Below are positions 15,808 to 25,218 of a DNA stretch of 64,000 nt, piece after piece. The stretch spans positions 1 through 64,000 of the forward strand of contig JAHJIJ010000027.1 in NCBI GenBank assembly GCA_018823325.1, given 5' to 3'. How positions within the stretch are numbered: position 1 is the first letter of the stretch; the number at the start of each line of letters is the position of its first letter. The translations under genes were made by a program, and so were the position numbers. Origin of the DNA: Alphaproteobacteria bacterium. GTDB taxonomy: Bacteria; Pseudomonadota; Alphaproteobacteria; Sphingomonadales; Sphingomonadaceae. Below the pieces are notes generated by a model. The model did not search any database, was not told the DNA's origin, and worked only from the letters and a program-made list of their open reading frames with translations.

Positions 15808-16890
15808 TCATGGGCGCACCGCGTCAGCCAGCAGGCCGACCGAAAGCGCGTAGAAGTTCGAGCAGTTATAATCGAGGATCACGCGGTAATTGCCAGTGAG
15901 GAGATAGGCGGTCTTGCCGGGACCGTCGGGCTCAAGGAGCGTCGCCATGATTGCGCCGTCCGGCATAGCGCCACGCTCCGGCACGATGCCGAGCGCTTGC
16001 CACTCGCGCATCGAGAGCCAGCGGCTGTGGCGGCCGAAAACGCGAGGGCAGCGCGTGGGCGTGAGCGTGCTGGCGACACGCGCACGATTGAAACCCGCGG
16101 GCACGCGCACCGCCACACCCCATGGCTCGCCCTTGCGCCAGCCCGCCCGAACGAAATAATTGGCGATGGAGGCCAGCGCGTCCGGCTCGCTCGACCAGAT
16201 GCTCGGCGTCCCGTCACCATCGGCATCCACCGCATCGCGCAGATACACTGTGGGCAGAAACTGCGGATAGCCGAAGGCGCCGGCGTAGCTGCCGACCAGC
16301 CGCTCGCGGGGGATACCGCGTTCCATCATCACCATCACCGCGATCAGTTCCGGCTCGAACAGCGCGCGACGGCGGCCCTCATAGGCCAGTGTGGCGAGCG
16401 AACGGAGCAGATCGAAATCACCGGTGATCGTGCCGTAATTGGTCTCATGGCCGTAGATCGCGACCATGATCTCCTCGGGCACACCCGTGTCCCGCTCGAT
16501 TCCCACGAGCAGAGTGCGATTGGCATTGTAGACAGCCCGCCCCCGCGCGATCTTGCGCGCATCGATATGGCGCTGTCGATAGGGCTCGAAATCCGGGATC
16601 GGCGCGTCCGAAGCGGTCGGAAGATTACCTCTGTCGAGCGCGGCAACGCGGGGATTGAAGCTGAGGCCCGCAATCGCGCGACTGAAAGTCGCATCACTCA
16701 CGCCCTGCGCGCGCGCCTTGCCGCGCAGGCTCTCCAGATAGCCGGCGAAGCCCGCCGCCGTCTGCGCATCGACCGGATCATTGGAGGACGGCAGGGCTTG
16801 CGCGGTCGTCGGGGCGGCCGCAGCAATGGACAGGATGAGGGCGAGACCGGTGAGCGGCACGAGCCGGCGGCGAAGCGTGAGCAGTGTCAT
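15808..16890 (-). CDS. Lytic murein transglycosylase (MltB family)
   Basis: A 360-residue protein (ATG at 16890, MTLLTLRRR) with an N-terminal signal sequence and Ala-rich segment. The MltB-type domain has the catalytic glutamate in YGHETNYG (E149) and the following FDLLRSLATLAYEGRR and FGYPQFLPTVYL blocks. It cleaves peptidoglycan glycans with 1,6-anhydro product. The C-terminus ends in YRVILDYNCSNFYALSV, without the peptidoglycan-binding domain many longer homologues carry, and no lipobox cysteine is visible. An upstream in-frame start at 16926 is possible. It precedes dacA, another wall enzyme. Confidence 0.88.
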   Translation of the reverse strand: MTLLTLRRRLVPLTGLALILSIAAAAPTTAQALPSSNDPVDAQTAAGFAGYLESLRGKARAQGVSDATFSRAIAGLSFNPRVAALDRGNLPTASDAPIPDFEPYRQRHIDARKIARGRAVYNANRTLLVGIERDTGVPEEIMVAIYGHETNYGTITGDFDLLRSLATLAYEGRRRALFEPELIAVMVMMERGIPRERLVGSYAGAFGYPQFLPTVYLRDAVDADGDGTPSIWSSEPDALASIANYFVRAGWRKGEPWGVAVRVPAGFNRARVASTLTPTRCPRVFGRHSRWLSMREWQALGIVPERGAMPDGAIMATLLEPDGPGKTAYLLTGNYRVILDYNCSNFYALSVGLLADAVRP

Positions 16891-17024
16891 GCCGGCATTG
16901 TGCCAGAGTTGGCCGAGGGCGCGCAAGGCAGGCTTGGACGGTTGGGCGCATTGGCTGGCCGATGAGGCGCGAAGGCGACACAGGCTTCCTTTGCGCGAAA
17001 GTTTCGATTAGGGCGCGCCTGAAC

Positions 17025-17114
17025 GGACAGGTGGCCGAGTGGTTTAAGGCAGCGGTCTTGAAAACCGCCGTGGGTGCAAGCTCACCGTGGGTTCGAATCC
17101 CACCCTGTCCGCCA
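17025..17114 (+). tRNA. tRNA-Ser(UGA)
   Basis: A 90-base class II tRNA with encoded CCA. The acceptor stem GGACAGG pairs with CCTGTCC, the anticodon loop CTTGAAA (TGA) is closed by GCGGT/ACCGC, and a long variable arm precedes GGTTCGAATCC. The discriminator is G. Confidence 0.95.
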
Positions 17115-17386
17115 AAGCGGCTGAGCGCGAATATTCGTCAACCGAGCAACAGAAAAAGTGACGGCATAAGCCATTTGCGTGGCTGAACTGCCGTGATGGT
17201 TCGGTGCCCAGCTTCTGGGGCTGGGTCCGCTTGTGCTAAAGTTAGATAACTGACATTCTGCATGACAGACAGACCACGCAACGCGGTTCGAGGCAAACTG
17301 CCGGGCACGCGCCAAATGTCTCAGATGCGAGGCAGCGTCGAAGCCAGCCGGAGCCACTCGGGGCGTCATCAACCAGGAGTTGAGGA

Positions 17387-18052
17387 ATGCCGATGGAAGA
17401 TCAGGCCCGCAGCAACACGCGGGAAGTCGTGGCAGTTTTTCGCAGCGCTGCCGCGCTCGAAGCGGCGGTGGATGCGCTCCTCAGCAACGGTTTCGATCGC
17501 GCAGCCTTTTGCCTTCTCGCGAGCGAGGAAACGGTCGAGCGCGAGTTGGGCCACAAGTTGATCAAGGTAGCAGATCTTGAAGACGATTCAGCCGTGCCAC
17601 GCACATGCTATGTCGCGCGCGAGGACCTGGGTGACGCCGAAGGAGGTCTGATTGGCGGCTTTACTTATCTTGGAGCTTGCGCAGCGATTGGCGCTGTCGT
17701 TGCTTCGGGAGGAACCCTGATCCCAGCCGCGGTGGGAGCAATGCTCGGCGGCGGAACAGGTGGGCTGATCGGTGCAGGACTCGCCCGCGTAATTGGCCAG
17801 CGCTATGCGCATCATTTACAAGCGCAGATGGAGCATGGCGGTATTCTATTATGGGTAGGGGTTCGTGATGCCGCGCAGGAGGAGCGTGCGTTAACGGTGC
17901 TCCGCGAGCAAGCAGGCAAGGACGTTCACGCGCACGGAACCCCGAACGAGAATGTGATCGAGATCAAGTCAGAACCGGTCGCACTCGATATCGTGGAAGA
18001 AGCTGGCATCGAATCTTTTCCGGCCAGCGATCCGCCAGCGTGGAATCCATAA
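17387..18052 (+). CDS. Glycine-rich membrane stress-type protein
   Basis: A 221-residue protein. Residues about 10-65 form an alpha/beta segment (VVAVFRSAAALEAAVDALLSNG) of the kind found in general-stress YflT-like proteins. Residues about 85-140 form two glycine-zipper membrane segments (GGLIGGFTYLGACAAIGAVV and [19 protein letters not shown]). A cytoplasmic tail follows. AGGAG seven bases before the ATG supports the start. It precedes the cupin gene by 38 bases on the same strand. A role in membrane or stress protection is plausible only by analogy. Confidence 0.6.
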   Translation: MPMEDQARSNTREVVAVFRSAAALEAAVDALLSNGFDRAAFCLLASEETVERELGHKLIKVADLEDDSAVPRTCYVAREDLGDAEGGLIGGFTYLGACAAIGAVVASGGTLIPAAVGAMLGGGTGGLIGAGLARVIGQRYAHHLQAQMEHGGILLWVGVRDAAQEERALTVLREQAGKDVHAHGTPNENVIEIKSEPVALDIVEEAGIESFPASDPPAWNP

Positions 18053-18090
18053 TTTTTCACGCCGCAGGCCCGTTACAATCGGAGAACGCC

Positions 18091-18486
18091 ATGAAGGGCT
18101 TCAAAGACAATATTGAAACGCTGACCACCGAGAATGACGACTATCGCCGTGTTCTCTATACCGGCCACAATCTCCAGCTGGTACTCATGTGCATTCAGCC
18201 GGGTGACGAGATCGGTGCGGAGATACATGACGACCGGGATCAGTTCTTCCGAATCGAAGACGGCACCGGCGAGATCACGATTGACGACAATCGTTATGAC
18301 GTCTCGGCGGATGACGGTATCATCGTTCCGCAAGGCACGCGTCACAATGTGCGTAATACCGGCAATACGCCGCTCAGGCTCTACACGATCTATGGCCCAC
18401 CAGAGCACCGGGACGGTACCGTACATCGCACCTGTGCTGATGCCGGGCACGACCACGAGCATTTTGACGGTCGCACAACCGAATAA
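18091..18486 (+). CDS. Cupin domain protein
   Basis: A 131-residue single-domain cupin. The first metal-binding motif lies at PGDEIGAEIHDDRDQFFRIE (H46, Q51, E56) and the second has H85 in IVPQGTRHNVRNTG. The C-terminal tail is histidine-rich (HDHEHFDG). GGAG lies nine bases before the ATG, so the ATG at 18091 is preferred over an upstream in-frame one inside the preceding gene. The substrate is not predictable; small cupins often act as isomerases, dioxygenases or metal-binding stress proteins. Confidence 0.8.
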   Translation: MKGFKDNIETLTTENDDYRRVLYTGHNLQLVLMCIQPGDEIGAEIHDDRDQFFRIEDGTGEITIDDNRYDVSADDGIIVPQGTRHNVRNTGNTPLRLYTIYGPPEHRDGTVHRTCADAGHDHEHFDGRTTE

Positions 18487-18631
18487 CTTCAACTGGAGAC
18501 AACCACTCGCCTCAGCTGACGCCAGCGGCGGGCGGCAGGATGTCGTCAACCATATCTGTCCGATCCTGGCACGCCATGTGCACTCTTGACGGTTTACCCG
18601 CTCCAGCCGACTAGTCCGACGGGGACGACCC

Positions 18632-19126
18632 ATGACAAGGCAGCATATGACGGGCAGAGCGGTGGAACTGGCAGGGTGGCAGACCGATCATGTGATCGGC
18701 TTCCGGCCCATGATGTCCGCTTTTCTGCTCAAGTCCTTCAAGGGCTGGTTGGTTTTGGCCGGATCGGTGCTCCTGCTTGGCCTGCCCTTCATCGCGGTGG
18801 CCGTGGTGGCCTTGCGCTATCGCATGACCTGGTACGAGCTAAGCGGCGAGCGGCTGTTCATTCGCCAGGGTGTGTTGGCGCGAACGGAGGAAGAGATCGA
18901 GCTGTACCGCATCAAGGATGTTCGGGCTGACTTCTCGATCATCCAGCAGATGTTTGACGTGGGCAACATCCAGATCATCTCGTCCGATCCAACCGGCGAA
19001 GCCGTCGACCGGCGCACCGTATTGCGGATCAGCAATATCGAGAATGCCCGCCATATCCGGACGGAACTGCGTAATCGCGTCGAACGGGCCCGCAGGATCA
19101 AGGGCGTGCGCGAGTTCGACATGTGA
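18632..19126 (+). CDS. Bacterial PH domain (DUF304/YdbS-like) membrane protein
   Basis: A 164-residue protein. A hydrophobic region at about 35-60 (LVLAGSVLLLGLPFIAVAVVAL) anchors it in the membrane, followed by a bacterial PH-like domain: YELSGERLFIRQGVLARTEEEIELYRIKDV and IIQQMFDVGNIQIISSD are the characteristic blocks. A basic C-terminus ends REFDM. The function of single-copy proteins of this family is unknown; a role at the membrane is inferred. Confidence 0.78.
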   Translation: MTRQHMTGRAVELAGWQTDHVIGFRPMMSAFLLKSFKGWLVLAGSVLLLGLPFIAVAVVALRYRMTWYELSGERLFIRQGVLARTEEEIELYRIKDVRADFSIIQQMFDVGNIQIISSDPTGEAVDRRTVLRISNIENARHIRTELRNRVERARRIKGVREFDM

Positions 19127-19195
19127 GGCGCCCGATCCCCGGTCAACCGCGACCCCGATGAAGAACCGCGCCCAACCCAGTGCTGACACGAAAAC

Positions 19196-19219
19196 GCCCC
19201 GGCCGTTTCCAGCCGGGGC
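19196..19219. terminator. Bidirectional terminator hairpin
   Basis: GCCCCGGC (19196-19203) pairs with GCCGGGGC (19212-19219) around an eight-base loop. AAAA precedes it and TTTAA follows three bases later, so it can stop transcription from both the PH-domain gene and the convergent PEP-CTERM gene. Confidence 0.75.
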
Positions 19220-19251
19220 ATCGTTTAATCAGGCAATTTGGCCGATCGAAA

Positions 19252-20196
19252 TCAGGCGAAGCTGAGCGTCGTGCGACGGCGACGCAGCGTGCCGCCGATC
19301 AGCGCAAAGCCACCGATCATCATCGCCCAGGTTGCAGGCTCCGGAACGGCGCCCGACGGCGGCGGGATGACGATGTCGTCAAGACCCAGGCCTGCGGCAT
19401 AGGCATATTTGAACGTTGCGGACGAGCCGGCGCTCAGATCGCCAATCCGATAGGCCAGGTTGAGACTGTGGTCGCCGGTGCTGGTAAGACCGAGATCACC
19501 GCCGGTATGGCCCAGGATGTTATATGGATTGTTGTTGCTGCAGCAGGTGTTCCAGATCGCGGTGGTGTTTTCGTAGCCGCCATTGTCAATATTGACCAAG
19601 GCAAGCGTACGGCCATTGGCCACGCTTTCAGAACCAACGAAATCATCAATACCGAGCGTGGAATTACCGCGCTGGTTCTCGCTGGTGGTCGTTCCGGAAT
19701 CCGGGTCGACTGAGCGAGCGAACGCCAGATTCGTGAGGTCCGAAAGCGCCGTCAGCGTGGTGACAACAAGCACGCGCTCATCGCCCGGATTGAAGAAGTA
19801 GCTGTTCGTTACTTCAAGAAATCCACTGAGGACGCCCGACCAGGTCGCCGCATTGGCGTACCCCATCGCCGCAGCCCCGGCGAGCAACGTCGGCGAACTG
19901 AACCCGAAATCCGAATTACCGTAATTGTTGTTCTCTGCCCAGCTGAACTCACTGGCGACGATCGAGAACCCATCATGTGGCGACCCCGGCGAAATATAAT
20001 CGGTCGACAGATCGAACGTGCCGGTGCCGAGCGGATCGTGCACATAAGCTGGCGGCGTTCCGCCATTGCGACCGAAGGTTCCGTAGTCGCTGATGCTGAC
20101 CTGCAGATAGTCACCCGTCATCGTGAGCGGCGTCGCGACCGCAGGCACGGCCATGGCGGCGCTTGCAACAAGCGCCGAACTTAACATCCATTTCAT
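19252..20196 (-). CDS. Exported PEP-CTERM protein
   Basis: A 314-residue secreted protein. The signal peptide is at about 1-22 (cleavage near AVPAVA). The body is rich in Asn, Gly and Ser and beta-predicted. The C-terminus carries the sorting signal VPEPATWAMM, a hydrophobic stretch and a basic RRRR end, the PEPxxWAMM variant common in sphingomonads, recognised by an exosortase/archaeosortase-type enzyme. It is probably processed and attached at, or released from, the outer surface, often with exopolysaccharide. No sortase gene is in the window. GGGAGAAG precedes the ATG and a hairpin lies just upstream in the leader. Confidence 0.85.
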   Translation of the reverse strand: MKWMLSSALVASAAMAVPAVATPLTMTGDYLQVSISDYGTFGRNGGTPPAYVHDPLGTGTFDLSTDYISPGSPHDGFSIVASEFSWAENNNYGNSDFGFSSPTLLAGAAAMGYANAATWSGVLSGFLEVTNSYFFNPGDERVLVVTTLTALSDLTNLAFARSVDPDSGTTTSENQRGNSTLGIDDFVGSESVANGRTLALVNIDNGGYENTTAIWNTCCSNNNPYNILGHTGGDLGLTSTGDHSLNLAYRIGDLSAGSSATFKYAYAAGLGLDDIVIPPPSGAVPEPATWAMMIGGFALIGGTLRRRRTTLSFA

Positions 20197-20218
20197 GTCA
20201 CTTCTCCCACATTACATG

Positions 20219-20240
20219 GGCCTGGCACACGGACCAGGCC
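20219..20240 (-). promoter_or_regulatory. Leader hairpin upstream of PEP-CTERM gene
   Basis: GGCCTGG (20219-20225) pairs with CCAGGCC (20234-20240), loop of eight. It is about 22 bases before the start codon and just ahead of the ribosome binding site, with no T tract. It could act on translation or stability; this is inference. Confidence 0.35.
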
Positions 20241-20623
20241 GTTCACTTCGGAGAAGACCGTTACCGGTCATCCCCACGCACAATTTTGCGTCCCACAAGC
20301 GAACTGCTTGGTTAACCCCGCTCTTATTGATTAACGGCTTGTTAACGATTCCTTATTGTCAGAACCGCGCGCGCCGATCAACTCCGAAGCAGCAATCCGT
20401 TGTGTCGTTTTGGTGCTGTTTGACTCGGTTTCCTCTCGCACTTATGGGCAAGGCTCCAACGGACCGGTGACGATCAGGCTGTTCCCGATCATCATGGAAG
20501 CGCTCAAAAATTGTTGATAATAATCAGGGTGCTGTGGCGACATGTTCGAGCCGGCCTCATTTACTGCTCGCAGGGCGCAGGATATCCCGGTTTCGCTGAG
20601 CACATGAAGAAAGGCAGGATCGC
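20241..20623. other. Intergenic region ahead of folD
   Basis: About 380 bases between two divergent genes. It is locally more AT-rich (TTGTTGATAATAATCAG near 20509) than the surrounding genes, consistent with promoters in both directions. Short frames are present but none has protein-like features. Confidence 0.4.
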
Positions 20624-21517
20624 GTGAACGCTCTCGCAGTGGATAGTCGCCAGGACGGCGCAAAGCTCATCGACGGCAAGACCGTCGCGCTCAAGATGCG
20701 CGGCGAGCAGCGCGCACGTGTTGAGGCGCTTCAGGCGCGGGGCGTGACGCCGGGGCTGGCGGTCGTGCTGGTCGGCGAGGACCCGGCTTCGGCTATCTAT
20801 GTCAGCCGCAAGGTGAAGGCCTGCGAGGCGGTGGGCATCAAGTCGATCAGCCATCGCCACCCTGCGACGATCAGCAATGAAGAATTGCTGGTGCTGATTG
20901 GCAAGCTCAACGCTGATCCCAATGTTCACGGCATTCTCGTCCAGCTACCCCTGCCCAAGCATATCGACATGGAGAAGGTGCTGGAGACGATCGCGCCTGA
21001 GAAGGACGTCGATGGCTTCCACCTCTACAATGTCGGTGCGCTGGTCGTCGGTCGGCAGATCTTTCCGCCCTGCACGCCTTATGGCGTGATGAACCTGCTC
21101 AAGCATGAGGGCATCCCCATCGAGGGGCGCAACGTGGTGGTGGTCGGTGCGTCCAACATCGTCGGCAAGCCGATGGCGCTGATGCTGATGGCGAACGACG
21201 CGACAGTGGCCATCTGCCATGCCAAGACCCGCGATCTTGGGCAGTGGACCATTCTTGCCGACATTCTCGTGGTCGCCGCCGGCGTGCCGAACCTGATCGT
21301 GCCGCAGATGGTGAAGACCGGCGTGGTGGTGATTGACGTGGGCATCAATCGCCTGCCCGACGGTCGCGTCGTGGGCGACGTGGATTTCGAGGGTGTCTCC
21401 AAGAAGGCAAGCTACATCACGCCGGTGCCGGGCGGTGTCGGCCCGATGACCATCGCGATGCTGTTGGAGAATACCATCCAGTCAGCCGAGCGCATCGCCG
21501 CCAACAAGGAAAGCTGA
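20624..21517 (+). CDS. folD: Bifunctional methylenetetrahydrofolate dehydrogenase / methenyltetrahydrofolate cyclohydrolase
   Basis: A 297-residue FolD, interconverting 5,10-methylene-THF, 5,10-methenyl-THF and 10-formyl-THF with NADP+. Signatures: YVSRKVKACEAVGI (catalytic Lys region), HGILVQLPLPKHI, KDVDGFH, the Rossmann loop VVGASNIVGKPMA and TPVPGGVGPMT near the C-terminus. The start is GTG at 20624 with GGCAGG upstream. Length is normal. Confidence 0.96.
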   Translation: MNALAVDSRQDGAKLIDGKTVALKMRGEQRARVEALQARGVTPGLAVVLVGEDPASAIYVSRKVKACEAVGIKSISHRHPATISNEELLVLIGKLNADPNVHGILVQLPLPKHIDMEKVLETIAPEKDVDGFHLYNVGALVVGRQIFPPCTPYGVMNLLKHEGIPIEGRNVVVVGASNIVGKPMALMLMANDATVAICHAKTRDLGQWTILADILVVAAGVPNLIVPQMVKTGVVVIDVGINRLPDGRVVGDVDFEGVSKKASYITPVPGGVGPMTIAMLLENTIQSAERIAANKES

Positions 21518-21523
21518 GCTCGC

Positions 21524-21560
21524 GCGGCGCGCTGAACGGAAACCTCGGTCAGCGCGCCGC
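21524..21560. terminator. Terminator-like hairpin between folD and O-methyltransferase
   Basis: A perfect 12-base stem, GCGGCGCGCTGA (21524-21535) with TCAGCGCGCCGC (21549-21560), sits exactly between the convergent folD and O-methyltransferase genes. There is no long T run, so termination is probable but not certain. Confidence 0.6.
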
Positions 21561-21568
21561 TCAAACCT

Positions 21569-22585
21569 TCAAACGGCGCGTGGGCGCGCTTCGATGGCGG
21601 AATAGCGCTCGTCGATTGGCGTGATGCCTGTGATTTCAAGCCCCGCCTCCCCAAGCAGCGCGTGATATTCCGCTTCCGTGCGTTCCTTGCCACCGACACT
21701 CAGCATGATGAGATCGCCCCGGATGACATCCTCATCGCCCGGCCCGACTCGCTCGGGAACGATGCGCTCGATGATGAGAATGCGGCCGGCTCCTATGGCA
21801 TCCCGGCAATTATTGAGGATGGTCCGGCAATGCTCGTCATTCCAATCATGGAGGATGAACTTGAGCAGGATGACGTCCGCGCCCGGCGGTACGGACTCGA
21901 AGAAGCTTCCTCCGAGATAGGCAATCCGGTCCCGCACACCCTGCCCGTCCTGCCAGGCCAGCGCGACGTCGCTGAGGGTTGGCAGATCGAAGATTTCGCC
22001 GCGCAGATGGGGATTGGCTTCCAGCAAGCCGACGAGCAATGCGCCGTAACCGCCGCCGACATCGCGCACCGTGTCGGCATCCGAGAAATCGCAGGCGTTC
22101 GCCAGCGCGCGCCCGACACGCAGACTGCCTTCCGCCATCGCGCGATTGAACACATCGGCGCTTTCAGGGTCTGCCTGCTGCTGCACGAAATGATCCGGGC
22201 CGGACGGAGCCGAGGCGGCGCCGGTGACGACGCTTTCGCCGATTCCGGCAAAGCTGTTCCACATGCGCTCGTTCCAGTGGCCGCTCATGCCATAAAGCGA
22301 ATCGGGGGCGTCCTTGCGCAGGCAGCCGCCCATCGCCGTGAGCGAGAAACGGTCTGCGCCTTCATGGGACACAAGCCCCAGCACTGCTAGCGCGCGGAGC
22401 AGGCGCATCACGCCATCGGCACTCGCGCCCGCTGCGGCGGCAAGCGTCGAAGCGTCTTCGTCCCCCTTGGCGAGGTGCTCGACAAGACCGAGCCGCACAG
22501 CTTCGCCGATCACCTTGGTCTTCCAGGCGCCGGTGATCATCTCGATGACCTGGTCCCGTTGCGTCGCCTCTGTCGTGACTGCCAT
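21569..22585 (-). CDS. SAM-dependent O-methyltransferase (hydroxyindole/small-molecule type)
   Basis: A 338-residue methyltransferase of the plant/fungal-like O-methyltransferase family. An N-terminal winged-helix dimerisation domain (ITGAWKTKVIGEAVRLGLVEHLA) precedes the SAM domain with motif I DVGGGYGALLVGLLEANP, and the catalytic His region LKFILHDWNDEHC. The ATG at 22585 (MAVTTEATQ) is the likely start; the longer frame runs into the divergent murI. The substrate is unknown; homologues methylate hydroxylated aromatics or polyketides. Confidence 0.85.
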   Translation of the reverse strand: MAVTTEATQRDQVIEMITGAWKTKVIGEAVRLGLVEHLAKGDEDASTLAAAAGASADGVMRLLRALAVLGLVSHEGADRFSLTAMGGCLRKDAPDSLYGMSGHWNERMWNSFAGIGESVVTGAASAPSGPDHFVQQQADPESADVFNRAMAEGSLRVGRALANACDFSDADTVRDVGGGYGALLVGLLEANPHLRGEIFDLPTLSDVALAWQDGQGVRDRIAYLGGSFFESVPPGADVILLKFILHDWNDEHCRTILNNCRDAIGAGRILIIERIVPERVGPGDEDVIRGDLIMLSVGGKERTEAEYHALLGEAGLEITGITPIDERYSAIEARPRAV

Positions 22586-22701
22586 CCTAAGCCCCCTTTT
22601 TCGTTCCGGCGCGTCTGAATGGCAGAAGGATGGTGATTGCTCAACAGCCCTCACTGCCATCCACGATTGACTTGGGCCGATGCACAGCGCCAAGAAGCGC
22701 C

Positions 22702-23517
22702 ATGGCTCAACCCACCCGCACGCCCGAGGCGGCTCCCGTTCTCTTTTTCGATTCCGGCGTGGGTGGCCTCTCCATCCTGCGCCCCGCCATGGCGTTGATG
22801 CCGACCATGAGGGTGGTTTATGCCGCTGACAATGCCGGCTTCCCTTATGGCACCAAGAGCGAGGCCGAGATTGCCGCGCGCGTGCCGGCCCTGCTGGGGC
22901 GACTGGTCGAGCGCTATCGGCCCCGCATTGCCGTGATTGCCTGCAATACGGCCTCTACCATCGCGCTGGCATCCGTGCGGGCCGCGCTGGACATTCCTGT
23001 CGTCGGCACGGTTCCGGCGATCAAGCCGGCGGCACTGGCCTCGAAAACACGGATCATCGGCGTGCTGGGGACCGATGCGACGGTGCGCCAGCCATATGTT
23101 GACCGGCTGGCCGCCGAGCATGGCGCCGACTGCACGGTGTTGCGACACGGCAGCGCGGCGCTGGTCGCCTATGCCGAGGCACGCCTGCGGGGTGCAGCAG
23201 CCGACCCGGACATCCCCGCCACCGCGCTGGCAGGATTGCTCGAACAGCCCGGCGGGGACCGGATGGACATGGTAGTCCTTGCCTGCACGCATTTCCCGCT
23301 GGTCGAGGCGGAACTGGCAGAGGCTGCGCCACGCCAGCTCACTTTCCTCCATGGCGGGGACGGCATCGCCCGGCGAATCGCCTGGCTCAACGCAGATGCG
23401 CCTTGGCCCGCGGAGGCTGCGCCTGGAAAGGCTGTTTTCACCGGTCCGTCACCGGATATCGACGCGCTGCGGCCGGCCCTGCACAGCTACGGCATCGGAG
23501 AAACCGAGCTGCTTTGA
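22702..23517 (+). CDS. murI: Glutamate racemase
   Basis: A 271-residue cofactor-independent racemase that makes D-glutamate for peptidoglycan. Motifs: FDSGVGG (16-22), the first catalytic cysteine C81 in ACNTAS, and the second C195 in ACTHFPL. The ATG at 22702 fits family length; an upstream in-frame ATG would overlap the divergent methyltransferase start. Confidence 0.95.
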   Translation: MAQPTRTPEAAPVLFFDSGVGGLSILRPAMALMPTMRVVYAADNAGFPYGTKSEAEIAARVPALLGRLVERYRPRIAVIACNTASTIALASVRAALDIPVVGTVPAIKPAALASKTRIIGVLGTDATVRQPYVDRLAAEHGADCTVLRHGSAALVAYAEARLRGAAADPDIPATALAGLLEQPGGDRMDMVVLACTHFPLVEAELAEAAPRQLTFLHGGDGIARRIAWLNADAPWPAEAAPGKAVFTGPSPDIDALRPALHSYGIGETELL

Positions 23518-23552
23518 GCCAAATCAAGGCGCGGTACGACGACACAGTTAGA

Positions 23553-23563
23553 CGACATTGTCG
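23553..23563. promoter_or_regulatory. Short palindrome upstream of hemA
   Basis: CGACATTGTCG, an 11-base inverted repeat with one central base, is 80 bases before the hemA ATG. A possible operator; no regulator can be named. Confidence 0.25.
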
Positions 23564-23642
23564 ACTTGCAAGCCATTATCAGTGGAATTGCGGGGCATTG
23601 ACCGCTAGAGGCGCGGTATCGAGACGGGACAAGCTGCCGACC

Positions 23643-24863
23643 ATGAATTATCAGCATGTTTTCACGCAGGCCATTGAGCGCCTGCATGGCGAGGGCCGCT
23701 ACCGGGTCTTCATCGACATCCTGCGCAACAAGGGTGCATTCCCAAATGCGCGCTGTTTTGCGAGCCACAATGGCCCCAAGCCGATTACCGTCTGGTGCTC
23801 CAACGATTATCTCGCCATGGGGCAGCACCCCAAGGTGATCGCCGCCATGGAGGAAGCGCTGCATGATGTTGGCGCAGGCTCTGGCGGCACCCGCAATATC
23901 GGCGGCAACACGCATTACCACGTCGATCTGGAAGCCGAGCTGGCGGACCTGCACGGCAAGGAGAGCGCGCTGCTGTTCACTTCCGGCTATGTCTCCAATG
24001 AAGCGACTTTGGCCACGCTGGGCAAGCTGCTGCCGGGCTGCATCATCTTTTCCGACGCGCTCAACCATGCCTCGATGATCGCAGGCATTCGCAATTCGGG
24101 CTGTGAGAAGCGCGTGTTCCGGCACAATGATCTGGAGCATCTGCGCGAACTTCTCGCTGAAGCCGATCCCGATGCGCCCAAGCTGATCGCCTTCGAAAGC
24201 GTCTATTCGATGGATGGCGATATCGCGCCGATCCACGAGATCTGTGATCTTGCCGACGAGTTCAATGCCCTCACCTATTGCGACGAAGTACATGCCGTCG
24301 GCATGTATGGTCCGCGCGGTGGCGGCATCACCGAGCGCGACGAAGCCGCAGATCGCGTGACCATCATTGAGGGCACGCTGGGCAAGGCCTTCGGCGTAAT
24401 GGGCGGCTATATCGCGGCGGACAAGGTGATCGTCGACGTGATCCGCAGCTATGCGCCGGGCTTCATCTTCACGACGTCACTCTCGCCGGTGCTGGTCGCC
24501 GGTGTGCTGGCTGCCGTGCGCCACCTCAAGCAGAGCCAGATCGAGCGGGATGCGCAGCAGGCTTCGGCAGCTTTTCTGAAGGCCGAGATGGCGAACGCCA
24601 ATCTGCCGGTCATGCCATCCGTCACGCACATCGTGCCGCTGATGGTGGGCGATCCGGTCAAGGCCAAACGGATCAGCGACATTCTGCTCGCCGAATATGG
24701 CGTGTATGTGCAGCCGATCAATTTCCCGACCGTACCGCGTGGCACCGAGCGGCTGCGCTTTACGCCCGGCCCCTCGCACAGCGAAGAGATGATGCGCGAG
24801 CTCGTCTCGGCACTGGTCGAGATCTGGGACCGGCTGGACCTGGAATTCCGCAAGGCCGCGTGA
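23643..24863 (+). CDS. hemA: 5-aminolevulinate synthase
   Basis: A 406-residue PLP enzyme of the alpha-oxoamine synthase family, condensing glycine and succinyl-CoA to 5-aminolevulinate (C4/Shemin pathway, typical of alphaproteobacteria). The N-terminus [21 protein letters not shown] is characteristic, as are [11 protein letters not shown] (79-89) and the PLP lysine K248 in [25 protein letters not shown] (213-228) holds the cofactor Asp. A longer in-frame extension overlapping murI is unlikely to be translated. Confidence 0.97.
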   Translation: MNYQHVFTQAIERLHGEGRYRVFIDILRNKGAFPNARCFASHNGPKPITVWCSNDYLAMGQHPKVIAAMEEALHDVGAGSGGTRNIGGNTHYHVDLEAELADLHGKESALLFTSGYVSNEATLATLGKLLPGCIIFSDALNHASMIAGIRNSGCEKRVFRHNDLEHLRELLAEADPDAPKLIAFESVYSMDGDIAPIHEICDLADEFNALTYCDEVHAVGMYGPRGGGITERDEAADRVTIIEGTLGKAFGVMGGYIAADKVIVDVIRSYAPGFIFTTSLSPVLVAGVLAAVRHLKQSQIERDAQQASAAFLKAEMANANLPVMPSVTHIVPLMVGDPVKAKRISDILLAEYGVYVQPINFPTVPRGTERLRFTPGPSHSEEMMRELVSALVEIWDRLDLEFRKAA

Positions 24864-25041
24864 CCAAAATTGCAGAATTACTCCGGAGGCATGGCCCGAT
24901 TTCACGGGCATCCTCTCCCCGCCCATGCTATAAAGCGGGCTTGCAATGTGAGTCTTGCTGTTTTCACTGAGTCGGTCGCCAGTCCGAAGCACGGCTTGGT
25001 GTCAGCTGTCGCATTGTCTCCCCCCAGAGGAGGGAAAGCAT

Positions 25042-25218
25042 ATGAGTAAGCTATCGGACGAATGCGCGGCAATGGCCGCAGCTATGCTGGACGCTGAATT
25101 ATACGCGATTGCGCGGCGCGCAGCGACGCAGAGTTCCAGCACACCGCTACAACAGGCCGTCTCGCAAGAGATCATGCGGCGTAACCTGTCTTTTCGTGGT
25201 GAGCTTCGCTACGGCTGA
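25042..25218 (+). CDS. Small protein of unknown function
   Basis: A 58-residue protein (MSKLSDECAAMAAAML..., ending GELRYG) preceded by a strong GAGGAGGG ribosome binding site eight bases before ATG. Amphipathic and Ala-rich with no membrane segment. It ends ten bases inside the convergent EAL gene. Supported mainly by the ribosome binding site and codon use; the function is unknown. Confidence 0.55.
   Translation: MSKLSDECAAMAAAMLDAELYAIARRAATQSSSTPLQQAVSQEIMRRNLSFRGELRYG

Noticed and set aside
20442..20663. 73-codon minus-strand frame upstream of folD
   Set aside because: Overlaps the folD start and has no family resemblance; more likely leader DNA.
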